A stretch of 64,000 bases of DNA. It comes from Natronolimnobius sp. AArcel1. GTDB lineage: Archaea; Halobacteriota; Halobacteria; Halobacteriales; Natrialbaceae. Location of the stretch: assembly GCF_011043775.1 (NCBI RefSeq), contig NZ_JAAKXY010000002.1:682001-746000 (forward strand). Reading direction: 5' to 3'. The notes beneath the pieces are model-generated. The model was not told where the DNA came from, searched no databases, and saw only the letters and a program-made list of their open reading frames with translations. Every line of letters begins with the position of its first letter. Within the stretch, counting starts at the first letter, position 1. This document shows, piece by piece, positions 9,371-18,091 of this stretch. Both the position numbers and the translations under genes were made by a program.

Positions 9371-9464
9371 CGCTGCACGGCCATTTTCGATCAGACGGGA
9401 CTGTCGATTCTGTATCTGTGTTTGTCTTTCCGAGTGGGTGTTCTTTCTGTTCTACCATTTGAAT

Positions 9465-9478
9465 ACTGACTAGTCAGT
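9465..9478. promoter_or_regulatory. 14-base perfect palindrome upstream of the halogenase gene
   Basis: ACTGACTAGTCAGT is a perfect 14-base palindrome 28-42 bases before the halogenase ATG at 9507. This is where TFB/TBP would bind if the transcript is leaderless, so a dimeric regulator binding here could block or aid transcription. The role is inferred from position only. Confidence 0.5.
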
Positions 9479-9506
9479 CAAATCTCACATTCGATGTGCT
9501 TATGCC

Positions 9507-11114
9507 ATGCTACTACATCCCATCACACGGGATTGCATGAATAATTATCAAGATACAGCACAAATCGATTCAATCGGTATCGTCGGTGCAGGCGATGCTG
9601 GGTTGTTCGCTGCGCTCGCCCTCGAGAAAGGTCTCGAGGACGTAGACGTATTCATCGTCGACGATTTTAGTCAACCAGTGCCGCAGGTGGGGAAGAGTAC
9701 GCTTCGATACGTACTCACGTTTTTACACGATCGACTCGAGATTAGTCAGCCGCGGCTGTTAGAGGAGGTGAAACTGGCCTTCAAGACGACGGTGTATTTG
9801 AAGGATTGGTGTGGCCAGGAGTTTCATAGCCCACTCGGGAAGCCGATTCCGACGGTCCAACAGGCCGACCTCTCGCCGGCAATCGAACCAACAGTTCACC
9901 AGGAGACGCTGACCAAGACGAACGAGGCGGTGTTTGACGAGTTCTATTACCGGTATCACGAAGATGAGTTCACAACGCTGTATAACGAACTCGCTGAGAC
10001 ACCCGGAAAGTCCCCGATGGTGATCGACCCACAGAATATTTCGAACATCCAGAAGGGGTTGCCTGATGCCGCGTATCACTTTGACGCTACAGGATTGAAC
10101 CAGTTCCTGCGCACTATCTGTGAGGAGCGCGGCATCGACCTGATCGACGACCGCCTCACCGAGATTCCGACGTCGGATGGGCAGATCGAACGCCTCGAGA
10201 GCGACGATGCGAGCTACGAGGCTGACCTCTACGTCGACGCCTCGGGCTTTCGCCGGCTGTTAATGAGCGAACTCGATAATCCACTGCAGGCGTTCGATCT
10301 GCCGGTCGATTCGGCACTTGTCGCGACGACTGATATCGACATGTCGGACGTCACCTCTGCAACGGTCGTCACCTCGGGCGATGCGGGCTGGTTCTGGCAG
10401 ATCGATACGATTGAACTCCGGGATCTGGGCTACGTCTACTCCTCGGAGCACATCTCCGACGAGGATGCGCTCGCGGAGTTCATCGAGACACGCGACGAGC
10501 CGATTGACCCCGATGAGGTGCAACAGTATCGCTTCGATTCGGGCGTCCTCGAGACGCCCTGGACTGGCAACTGCGTTGCAATCGGGAACGCAGTCGGGTT
10601 CGTCGAACCGCTGCAGTCGACTGCGCTGACGACCTCAGCGAGACTGGCGGATCGACTCGCGATGTTCCTTGGGATGCACGGCCGCGTCAACCATCAAGGC
10701 GTACGCGACCTGTACAACGAGACGACGCATGCAACCTGGGAGGAGGTCTATGACTTCGTCAGCCTCTACTACAAGTACAACTCAGGGACGACACCGTTCT
10801 GGGAGGACGCTCGAGAGGTCCATCCCGAGCCGATCCAACACGTCGAGACCTACCGTGCCTCGGGCTTTTGCGCACCCGAAACACGGGCCGGTCTCACGCG
10901 GACGCGAACAGACCTGAACAACTACTACCTGTACTATCTCGTCTTGCACGGGTTGGGTGTCGAGTCGCCGTTTTATGAGGGCCTCGAGCACGAACCCGAC
11001 CCGGCCGTCCTCGAGCGCATCGAGGAGTACACCGACGGCGTGTTCGACCGACTCGATGACTGTCTCAGCTACGACGAGGTCTATCGCGTGTTCCACCCCG
11101 GGTTCAAATCGTAG
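9507..11114 (+). CDS. Divergent flavin-dependent (tryptophan-type) halogenase
   Basis: A 535-residue flavoprotein of the tryptophan halogenase family. The family uses reduced FAD, O2 and halide to make HOX, which is passed to a substrate held by a catalytic Lys. The Rossmann motif is GAGDAG (27-32). The halogenase signature appears as GWFWQID (294-300), where WxWxIP is usual. Lys93 in AFKTTVYLKDW aligns with the catalytic Lys of characterised enzymes. GNAVGFVEP precedes LQST, where the classical motif has LEST; Gln370 thus replaces the catalytic Glu. VGKST (61-65) replaces the usual GEST/GEAT. The start may also be ATG 9537. No flavin reductase is adjacent. Substrate unknown; halogenation itself is not proven. 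Confidence 0.8.
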   Translation: MLLHPITRDCMNNYQDTAQIDSIGIVGAGDAGLFAALALEKGLEDVDVFIVDDFSQPVPQVGKSTLRYVLTFLHDRLEISQPRLLEEVKLAFKTTVYLKDWCGQEFHSPLGKPIPTVQQADLSPAIEPTVHQETLTKTNEAVFDEFYYRYHEDEFTTLYNELAETPGKSPMVIDPQNISNIQKGLPDAAYHFDATGLNQFLRTICEERGIDLIDDRLTEIPTSDGQIERLESDDASYEADLYVDASGFRRLLMSELDNPLQAFDLPVDSALVATTDIDMSDVTSATVVTSGDAGWFWQIDTIELRDLGYVYSSEHISDEDALAEFIETRDEPIDPDEVQQYRFDSGVLETPWTGNCVAIGNAVGFVEPLQSTALTTSARLADRLAMFLGMHGRVNHQGVRDLYNETTHATWEEVYDFVSLYYKYNSGTTPFWEDAREVHPEPIQHVETYRASGFCAPETRAGLTRTRTDLNNYYLYYLVLHGLGVESPFYEGLEHEPDPAVLERIEEYTDGVFDRLDDCLSYDEVYRVFHPGFKS

Positions 11115-11126
11115 CCAGACTCGAGT

Positions 11127-11210
11127 TATAGTAGCCACTGCAAGTCAGTCCACACCTGATCGCCGCGCTGTCTGGCGATCAGTGTGTAACTCGTTGCAGT
11201 TGTTACTATA
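11127..11210. mobile_element. MITE-like imperfect palindrome (84 bases)
   Basis: The left arm 11127-11164 and right arm 11174-11210 are nearly reverse complementary around a 9-base loop. The innermost nine pairs (CTGATCGCC with GGCGATCAG) and the outermost TATAGTA with TACTATA are perfect, with a few mismatches and one gap between. A near-complete palindrome with conserved ends in an intergenic gap is what a small non-autonomous transposable element leaves. It contains no ORF and no target duplication could be identified. It could alternatively be a bidirectional terminator. Confidence 0.55.
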
Positions 11211-11226
11211 GGATACCACAAAAGAC

Positions 11227-13332
11227 TTGACTGTTTGTTTCGAGCGCCAGTTTGTGGATGCTCGATTCGTCGGCCTCGTGTTCGGGATTGCTGTGCTCGC
11301 CGCCGCGCTCGTCGCCGGTGTTGCGGTCGCGACAGCCACGGTACCGTCGGTCGCCACAGCCGAATTCGACGCCGATGGGGACCAGCCACCCGAGATTGAG
11401 TCAGACGAAGCGTGGCCGACGACAGCCGTCAGCGACACCCTCGAGTACGAAACGACGCTCAGACAGCGTCCCGATTCGCCCGGCGAGTTCGAAGCCGAGT
11501 ACCGAATTGCAGTCCCTGACAGCGTGGACTCACTCGAGATTGACCTCGAGTCGGCGGCAACTGTTGAGGAAACAGACGGGTTCGAAGAAACTGACGAGGG
11601 CCACTACCGCTGGACCGAGTCAAGCGACGTTGCGACGATTCGGACCACGATGCCAGCGAACCAAAGCGGTGGGCACCACGCACACGAGCGGGGGGACGGC
11701 GACGCCTTCCTCGAGACGGGCGAGTGGGGTATCGTGCAGGTGCCGGGGCTCGGGTTCTCGTTCCAGCGCACTGAACCGGTTGGCGTCGAAGAGACTGTCA
11801 CTGTCGATGGCCCCGGCGCAACCGGCGGCGATATCGCGTACTTTGGGCCAGTCACTGAACATGAACGCAGCGTCAGCGGCGAAACAATCCGACTTGCTGT
11901 TCCCGACGACGTAGCCTTACGCGAGGACCCAGACGACATACTCGAAACGCTCGCAGGAGCCAGCGAGCGCCTCGAGATTGGGGCCCGAAACGACGAGACG
12001 TTCGTTGTCGCGGTGCCGGCTGACGCCGGCCTGGGGCCTGAAGGCGTGCAGTATGGAGCGTCCGACGCCTGGGTCAGCGCCGACGCGTCGCTGTCTGACC
12101 CCGGCTCGGTCTGGCTTCACGAGTACGTTCATACCCGACAGGAGTTTGCCCAGTCGGCGGACGGCACGACGGCCGAAACGGCCTGGCTCGTCGAAGCACA
12201 GGCCGAGTACGAAGCCGCTCGACTCGGCCTCGAGAAGGGGCTGATCGAGTATGCAGCGTTCAGTCGCTTCCTGGCCGGTGGCGAGCGCGCGCCGTATGCT
12301 GAAGGCGTTCTTGTTGACCAGACGACGTGGGCGGATGATCGTACGGACTACGTCAAGGGCCGACTCGTCTACGGCGAACTCGACCGTCAGTTTCGGACGG
12401 AAACTGACGGCAAGCACTCGCTCGAGGGCCTCTTTTCCAAACATGCGTCGACGGAGCCACCGCTCGGGGAATCTGCCTTCCTCGACTCGCTCGAGGCAGC
12501 CGGCGGCCAGGATGTCCGAGCGGCGGCTGAACGCTACACGCAGACGGCAGCTACGCCGGAGGTGTGGGACCAGGATGCACATGAGGCCGCGTACGAGCAC
12601 TCGAGTCAGCCGATGAGTTTCGAACTCGAGGCGTCGTCGATTACAGTCGATGACCGCGAGTGGCCGCTCGTCGATGCAGCGGATGGCGATGTGACTGACG
12701 ACACTGCTGACTCAGTACTGGCTGTCCCAGCCGAGGAGCAGGTGACAGTTCCGGTCACCGTCTCCAACGAGGGCGACGCCGAACGCGCCGCTGATGTGGC
12801 GCTGCAGGCCAACGGCGACACTGTGGCTCACGAACGTGGCTCCGTTCCTGCCGGTGAGACGATCACTGAGCGGCTGACGTGGACACCGAAAACACCAGGC
12901 GAGTACACCGTTCGCGTCGGCGACGAGACGCTCACCGTCGTTGTTCGCGCACCCTCGAGCGTGGCCGTGACCGACCTCTCACTCGAGCCTGAGACGCTCG
13001 AGGCGGACGAACCGGTAACGGCGACGGCGACCGTCGACGCGACAGACGACCGGCCCGGCGCGGCGCTCTTGCCGTTCCGAACAACATCCGGAACGGAGTA
13101 CGTCCCCGCTGTCGTCCCTGCTGGCGACACGACTACTGTGTCCCACGAACACACGTTTGCCGAGGACGGCCAGTACGAGGTCGCTGCGGGCGAGGAATCC
13201 GCGACGGTGACCGTCGGTCACAACCCACCCGCAGAACTCGAGAGCGTGCCCGGCTTTAGCGCGCCTATTGCCATCGTCGCGGGCGCACTGGCTGCGCTGG
13301 TGCTGTATCTCCGCCAGCCAGATCGCCACTAA
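11227..13332 (+). CDS. Secreted M1-like gluzincin metallopeptidase with PGF-CTERM anchor
   Basis: A 701-residue exported protein. An N-terminal hydrophobic segment (about 14-37) acts as signal. The middle carries the zinc motif HEYVH (298-302), and Glu323 in WLVEAQAEY serves as third ligand, an arrangement like the M1 family. CARDB-like or Ig-like beta domains (about 490-665) follow. The C-terminus has PGF (675-677), a hydrophobic helix and a basic end, the PGF-CTERM signal recognised by archaeosortase A for lipid attachment. The start is TTG at 11227 or GTG at 11254, the latter giving a more usual signal peptide. It lies just after the MITE-like palindrome, which may affect its promoter. Confidence 0.78.
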   Translation: MTVCFERQFVDARFVGLVFGIAVLAAALVAGVAVATATVPSVATAEFDADGDQPPEIESDEAWPTTAVSDTLEYETTLRQRPDSPGEFEAEYRIAVPDSVDSLEIDLESAATVEETDGFEETDEGHYRWTESSDVATIRTTMPANQSGGHHAHERGDGDAFLETGEWGIVQVPGLGFSFQRTEPVGVEETVTVDGPGATGGDIAYFGPVTEHERSVSGETIRLAVPDDVALREDPDDILETLAGASERLEIGARNDETFVVAVPADAGLGPEGVQYGASDAWVSADASLSDPGSVWLHEYVHTRQEFAQSADGTTAETAWLVEAQAEYEAARLGLEKGLIEYAAFSRFLAGGERAPYAEGVLVDQTTWADDRTDYVKGRLVYGELDRQFRTETDGKHSLEGLFSKHASTEPPLGESAFLDSLEAAGGQDVRAAAERYTQTAATPEVWDQDAHEAAYEHSSQPMSFELEASSITVDDREWPLVDAADGDVTDDTADSVLAVPAEEQVTVPVTVSNEGDAERAADVALQANGDTVAHERGSVPAGETITERLTWTPKTPGEYTVRVGDETLTVVVRAPSSVAVTDLSLEPETLEADEPVTATATVDATDDRPGAALLPFRTTSGTEYVPAVVPAGDTTTVSHEHTFAEDGQYEVAAGEESATVTVGHNPPAELESVPGFSAPIAIVAGALAALVLYLRQPDRH

Positions 13333-13359
13333 AACAGTGCTGCCCACGTTTGCGCCTTG

Positions 13360-13899
13360 TTACTCGAGCGTCACTGTAAACTCACAGCAGTCGTTGCCGT
13401 CGTGGTAACACGCCTGTTTTTCGACGGCAGCGTCGGCGTCGAAGTCAGTGACGAGCCCCTCGAGGATGCCATGTGCGAGGTGACAGTAGTGTCTGTCCCG
13501 CGGCGTCCGATAGGTCAGCTGTACCGTCTCGCCATCGCGTTCGGTCGACACCTCCGGCAGCGTTAGGTTGTCGTTGCCAGCTGCGATTTCCCCGTAGATG
13601 GCCTCGAGATTCGCGAGCAACTCGAGGATGCCCCAGTCGGCTTTACTGTACGCGCCGAACGTCGAGCGAATCGCCGGCGCGAGCGTGCGTCCGAAATCCC
13701 GTTCGATCGCGGCCCGGTCCTGTGTCGCCATCGACGCCAGTGTCTCGAGGATGGCTTCGAATTCGTCGTCGTCGTAGTGTGAGACCTGCAGATATAGCGT
13801 GGGCTCGACGCCTGCTCGTTCGCGGATCGTTTCCCACGTTTCCTCGTCGGTGCGGTCGACGATGTATTCCTCGAGGGTTTTGTGGAGGATGCCGTGCAT
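13360..13899 (-). CDS. H-NOX (heme NO-binding)-like protein with Tyr at the axial position
   Basis: A 179-residue protein starting MHGILHKTLEEYIVDR, as H-NOX domains do. H-NOX proteins hold heme and sense NO or O2. The propionate-binding YxSxR motif is present as Y130-R-T132-P-R134. The helix that normally carries the proximal heme His reads NLEAIYGEI, placing Tyr102 where His is expected. The C-terminus has ACYHDGNDCCEF, a Cys-rich turn also seen in V4R-like domains. Heme binding is therefore uncertain: Tyr could serve as ligand, or the site may bind another compound. The start at 13899 was chosen over an upstream in-frame Met at 13929 because MHG is the family start. Confidence 0.72.
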   Translation of the reverse strand: MHGILHKTLEEYIVDRTDEETWETIRERAGVEPTLYLQVSHYDDDEFEAILETLASMATQDRAAIERDFGRTLAPAIRSTFGAYSKADWGILELLANLEAIYGEIAAGNDNLTLPEVSTERDGETVQLTYRTPRDRHYCHLAHGILEGLVTDFDADAAVEKQACYHDGNDCCEFTVTLE

Positions 13900-14073
13900 G
13901 ATGTTCTCCTCACGCCGCCACCGGCACACCGAGGCCGGTACTTGGCTGGTGGTCAGTGGTCGCCGCCGATTCTAGTCGTTTCGCGTCAGTCCGCTTCGTT
14001 CTGTCGGCCTCTCGGCCACAGTGACTGTCATGTCGGTGTTAGTGCATTGACTTCTATACTGTTTCGGATGTGC

Positions 14074-14928
14074 TTAGAGCGCGTCGGCCAACACCGGTGC
14101 GACCGAGACCGCACTCGCCTCACGCTCGATCGTATCCGTCCCGTAGACCGCTTCGACGCCCGCTCGAGCGAGTTTCGTCGATGCGTTGCGTGCGAGCAGC
14201 GGGTGGACGCAGGTGACGAAGACCCGACCCACGTCCCGATCGCCGAGGACGCCGATTGCCTCGCTCATCGTCGAGCCGGTTGCGATGATGTCGTCCGTGA
14301 CAACGACGTCGCGCCCAGCGACGTCGACATCGCTCGGGGTGATTTCGACCTCGGTGCCCGAGTGACGAACCTTCTCGAAGTAGTCGGTATCGCCCGTGCC
14401 GTAGTGGTCGCGAACGGTCTCTGCAAGGTCGATTGCGCCGGCATCCGGCGAGAGGAAGACGGGATCTGTGAGTTTGTCGGGTAGGGGTTCGGCAAGGCGA
14501 CCTGCCGCATCGACAGCCGTCGCCGTCGGCTCGAAGAAGTCACAAACAGCTGCTTCGTGTGGGTTTACCGTCAGCACGCGGTCCGTACCAGTCGAAATCG
14601 CCTTCGCGACCGCGCGGGCAGAAATTGGGTGGCCCGACTCGAAAGCTGCGTCCTGCCGGCCATAGCCCATGTACGGCAGTACCGTAATCACTTCCTCGGC
14701 ACCCGCCTCTCGAGCGGCGTCTTGTAGCTGCAACACCTCGAGATGGGCGTCGCTCGAGATGGTCGAGGCAACGATGACGGCCCGCTCGGCATCGGCTGGA
14801 AAGTCAGGAACGGCAGCGAGCAGTTCGCCGTCGGGAAACCGGTCGTACTCGACGGCGGCGAGTGGCTCCTCGAGTTCGGCCGAGAGCGCCGCAGCAAGCG
14901 TCTGTGAGGTGGATCCGCTAACGATCAT
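14074..14928 (-). CDS. prs: Ribose-phosphate pyrophosphokinase
   Basis: A 284-residue cytosolic enzyme that makes PRPP from ribose 5-phosphate and ATP for nucleotide, histidine and tryptophan synthesis. Recognisable motifs are YDRFPDGE near the N-terminus, LPYMGYGRQD, NPHEAAV and the PRPP loop VVVTDDIIATGSTM. The length suits the shorter archaeal form. The ATG at 14928 (MIVSGSTSQ) is chosen. A longer in-frame extension to 15036 is not conserved in type. Confidence 0.95.
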   Translation of the reverse strand: MIVSGSTSQTLAAALSAELEEPLAAVEYDRFPDGELLAAVPDFPADAERAVIVASTISSDAHLEVLQLQDAAREAGAEEVITVLPYMGYGRQDAAFESGHPISARAVAKAISTGTDRVLTVNPHEAAVCDFFEPTATAVDAAGRLAEPLPDKLTDPVFLSPDAGAIDLAETVRDHYGTGDTDYFEKVRHSGTEVEITPSDVDVAGRDVVVTDDIIATGSTMSEAIGVLGDRDVGRVFVTCVHPLLARNASTKLARAGVEAVYGTDTIEREASAVSVAPVLADAL

Positions 14929-15036
14929 ACTCGAGGGGACAGCCTGTGGGGTAAACCCGTTTTCGTTCTCCGTTCCGCTCGAGTCCATGTCTCGCAGCCA
15001 TAGTGTGTCAATCGCGTACCCGCTTGTGCCAGTCAC

Positions 15037-15615
15037 TCACTCGTCTGGCTCGTCGAACGCGGCGTCACCGTCGCCACAGTGGCCGCCGTCGGTGTCACCG
15101 AGCATGGTCAGCCCACCGTCTCGGTCGACCAGTGCAAAGAGGCTGAGACAGTCCTGCCCGTTCCACTGGGCTGGTTCAACCTGCGTGAGTTCGTCGTCGT
15201 CGAGACGTGCCAGCACGCGGAATGAGCCGGGATCGCTCGGCCACTCCTGCTCGAGGGTCGTCCCGTCGCCGGCCTCGAGTTCGTGGGTCGTCCAGTGTTC
15301 GATTTCGTCGTCGAATTCGACGATGATGTCGACCGTATGGGCCTCACTGTGAACGTTTTCGATACTGATTCCACCCAAGACAGTTTCCGAGTCACCGGCG
15401 TCGTCCGCCGTGTCATCACTCTCAGCGTCGTCGTCGGCAGTTTCAGTCGATGCGTTCGTTTCTGACTCGGCTGGGTCATCCTCAGCGTCGTCGCTGCCAT
15501 CGGATTCATCGGCTGGTTCGGAGTCGTCGTCTGCACCGCCGGCACAGCCTGCGACTGTCACCGCCAGCGTTGCCCCACCACCGGCAAGGAGCCGGCGTCG
15601 TGATATCCCAGTCAT
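15037..15615 (-). CDS. Tat-exported lipoprotein, unknown function
   Basis: A 192-residue protein beginning with a twin-arginine signal (SRRRLLAGGG) and a lipobox ending AGC (Cys24), so it should be exported folded and lipid-anchored. A very acidic Ser/Asp/Glu linker (about 25-78) follows, then a beta-rich domain (about 80-180) with two Cys (QDC and GGHC). The function is unknown. It sits upstream of prs on the same strand, about 110 bases away. Confidence 0.8.
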   Translation of the reverse strand: MTGISRRRLLAGGGATLAVTVAGCAGGADDDSEPADESDGSDDAEDDPAESETNASTETADDDAESDDTADDAGDSETVLGGISIENVHSEAHTVDIIVEFDDEIEHWTTHELEAGDGTTLEQEWPSDPGSFRVLARLDDDELTQVEPAQWNGQDCLSLFALVDRDGGLTMLGDTDGGHCGDGDAAFDEPDE

Positions 15616-15681
15616 CTATTCCGATGCAGGGATGCCGACCAGATAACTTCCCGTCAGACGCTCGGCAGACACCGCGGCTGG

Positions 15682-16578
15682 TCACTCGTCGGTCGCAGAC
15701 GAAAACGGAACGACGGCAAAACCGGTCACATCTGGGACGCCAAGTGAGCGAGACCGCCACTCGAGGCCGTTCTGGTCGGGCCTGTCACCGTTTGGGTCAT
15801 CGTCCACAGCCAGCACACAGAACGTCCCCTGCTCGGTGACTGCATAGACTGTCTCGCCGTACTCGAGCGCGACGACCGGTCCATCTGCCGGCGAGATCAT
15901 CTCACCCCACTTGTCGTCGGTGCCGAGTGCCAATAGCCTGCCGTCGGCTGTGACTGCGTGTGCTCGAGTCAGCGTTCCCGACTCGGTCGCCGGATCAGCG
16001 CCGACGACTGCCATCGGCGCCTCGACACAGTCCATCCAGCCGTTGCCGAGTTTGAACAGGCCGTCGTCGGTGGCTGCGAGTGGAACGCCGGCCGCGGAAA
16101 CGTCCTGGACGTCCGTCAGGCCAACGTGATCCAGCCCGCCGTCGTGCACGCGGTAAACGCCGCTGTCGGTGCCGATCAACTCGCCATCGATTGCGCGAAC
16201 TGTTGCAATTGACTGGTCTGCGAGTGGCGCCCAGTCACCGCCGACAGCGGGTCGGTGTGCGACCGTTCCGTCGGGGGCGGCCGCAAGCAGCGTGTCACCC
16301 GCAACGCCAACAGCGACGGCCGGGCCGAAGCCGGTCTCCGTCGTCGTGTGGTCGGTGTCTGCCTCGCGCTCGAGGATGATGACGTCTTCGTCGGTCGCGA
16401 CGACGACACCGTCTGTCGTCGCTGCGAGGTCGCGTGTGGTACAGCGCGCACAGAGGTCGAATTCACCGACCGTGTCGCCAGCGACGCGGACGCGAACGAC
16501 ACCCAACGCGCTTGCGACGTAGGCCTCGAGTGCGCCCTCGCGGTCGCCGTAGACACGTTTCTCTTCGATCGAATCCAT
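15682..16578 (-). CDS. HVO_0234-type beta-propeller protein
   Basis: A 298-residue protein made of repeated short beta blades, each with a turn such as VVATDEDV, LLAAAPDGT or LAATDDGLF. It resembles a haloarchaeal beta-propeller family I associate with HVO_0234. It begins MDSIEEKRVYGDREG and has no signal peptide, so it is probably cytosolic. CARC (about residues 43-46) is a possible metal site. The function is unknown. It is divergent from glmM. The frame stays open far upstream over glmM, but that part is a shadow. Confidence 0.7.
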   Translation of the reverse strand: MDSIEEKRVYGDREGALEAYVASALGVVRVRVAGDTVGEFDLCARCTTRDLAATTDGVVVATDEDVIILEREADTDHTTTETGFGPAVAVGVAGDTLLAAAPDGTVAHRPAVGGDWAPLADQSIATVRAIDGELIGTDSGVYRVHDGGLDHVGLTDVQDVSAAGVPLAATDDGLFKLGNGWMDCVEAPMAVVGADPATESGTLTRAHAVTADGRLLALGTDDKWGEMISPADGPVVALEYGETVYAVTEQGTFCVLAVDDDPNGDRPDQNGLEWRSRSLGVPDVTGFAVVPFSSATDE

Positions 16579-16716
16579 ACGGAGTAGTCGGTGTCGTCGG
16601 TTGAAAGCGTTCTGTCTCTCCAGATCACTACGGGCTGGTGGATTCGATTGGGCTGGCCCATCAGGTTTCGAACGGCTCCGGAATCCCTTTGAGGTATCCG
16701 GTGTGACTAACGCGCA

Positions 16717-18081
16717 ATGGAAGTGTTCGGATCGAGTGGGACACGCGGGGTTGCAAACGAGGAACTGACGCCCGCGTTCGTGTTGCGCGTCGCGAAGGCG
16801 GCAGCGACGGCTTGGGGGGTCGGCCGGGTCGCCATCGCTCGAGATACCCGCTATACCGGCCGAATGCTCGCCGATGCGGCGGTCAGCGGACTCACGAGTA
16901 CGGGAACGGATGTTGATCGACTGGGTGTTATTCCGACGCCGGGCGCGCAGGCGTACGCCGAACGCGAGGGGGTGCCCGTCATGGTCATCACTGCCTCGCA
17001 CAATCCACCGCAGTACAACGGCGTGAAACTCGTCGGCAGCGACGGCGTCGAACTCGCTGTTGCCGACCTCGAGGAGATCGAGGAAACGCTTCTCACGGAG
17101 CGATTCACCGTCGCCTCCTGGGACGAAACCGGCCGCGTTCGGGAGATCGACGACGCCACCGACGACTACGTCGACGATTTGCTCGCAAACGTCGACCACG
17201 AGCGTATCGCTGACGCCGAACTGACCGTGGCACTGGACCCCGGCCACGGCGCGGGTGCAGTGACAAGCCCGGATTTCTTCCGCAAACTCGGCTGTCGTGT
17301 CGTCACGGTCAACGCCCAGCCTGACGGTCGCTTCCCCGGGCGTGACCCGGAACCGGTCCCCGACAATCTCACCGATCTCGGTCGCCTCGTCCGCGCAACC
17401 GACGCCGATGTTGGCATCGCTCACGACGGTGACGGCGACCGCGCCATTTTCTACGACGAAGACGGCACGTACGTTCAGGGCGATGCGGCTCTCGCTGCAC
17501 TCGCCGCAGCAAAACTCGAGGCCGGCGACACGAGCGTCTCGGCGGTCAACGTCTCACAACGTCTCGTTGACGTCGTCACGGACGTCGGCGCGACGCTCGA
17601 GTTGACGCCCATTGGTTCGACGAACATCATCACTCGCATCGAGGAACTCGAGGCAAACGACAACCGCGTCCCAGTCGCTGGTGAGGGCAACGGCGGCATC
17701 TTCTTCCCCGAATATCGACTCTCGCGAGATGGCGCATTCACCGCCGCTAAATTCCTCGAGTTAGTTGCCGATCATCCCGTCAGCGAGATCGTCGGCCCCT
17801 ACGACGGGTACGCGAACGTTCGGCGCAATCTCGAGTACGAGTCGACCGCAGAACGCGACGCGATGCTTGACGCAGCGGCCAACCACGCCCAGGCCGCTGA
17901 TGCCGAACTCAACACGCGAGACGGCTACCGGCTGGATTACGGCGACGCCTGGGTGCTCGCACGGCCCTCGGGAACCGAGCCACTCGTTCGGGTCTACGCC
18001 GAAGCCCGCGACGAAGCCCGCGCACAGGAACTGGTCGAAGAACTCGGCGAAACCCTCGAGAACGCACGCGCGGATACCTGA
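16717..18081 (+). CDS. glmM: Phosphoglucosamine mutase / phosphohexomutase
   Basis: A 454-residue phosphohexomutase that interconverts glucosamine 6- and 1-phosphate (or related sugars) for UDP-GlcNAc synthesis. The phosphoserine loop is TASHNPP (Ser94), the Mg2+ loop is DGDGDR (237-242), sugar binding is at GEGNGG, and the phosphate-binding loop is RPSGTEP (416-422). All four active-site elements are intact. Haloarchaea carry several paralogues, so the exact sugar is less certain than the enzyme type. Confidence 0.9.
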   Translation: MEVFGSSGTRGVANEELTPAFVLRVAKAAATAWGVGRVAIARDTRYTGRMLADAAVSGLTSTGTDVDRLGVIPTPGAQAYAEREGVPVMVITASHNPPQYNGVKLVGSDGVELAVADLEEIEETLLTERFTVASWDETGRVREIDDATDDYVDDLLANVDHERIADAELTVALDPGHGAGAVTSPDFFRKLGCRVVTVNAQPDGRFPGRDPEPVPDNLTDLGRLVRATDADVGIAHDGDGDRAIFYDEDGTYVQGDAALAALAAAKLEAGDTSVSAVNVSQRLVDVVTDVGATLELTPIGSTNIITRIEELEANDNRVPVAGEGNGGIFFPEYRLSRDGAFTAAKFLELVADHPVSEIVGPYDGYANVRRNLEYESTAERDAMLDAAANHAQAADAELNTRDGYRLDYGDAWVLARPSGTEPLVRVYAEARDEARAQELVEELGETLENARADT

Positions 18082-18091
18082 ACTACTGTTT

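Noticed and set aside
13900-14073. Possible tRNA or small RNA in the prs/H-NOX gap
   Set aside because: No cloverleaf or T-loop consensus found; short stems only.
16579-17424. N-terminal extension of the beta-propeller frame across glmM
   Set aside because: It would overlap glmM on the other strand and lacks propeller blades; the ATG at 16578 is a better start.
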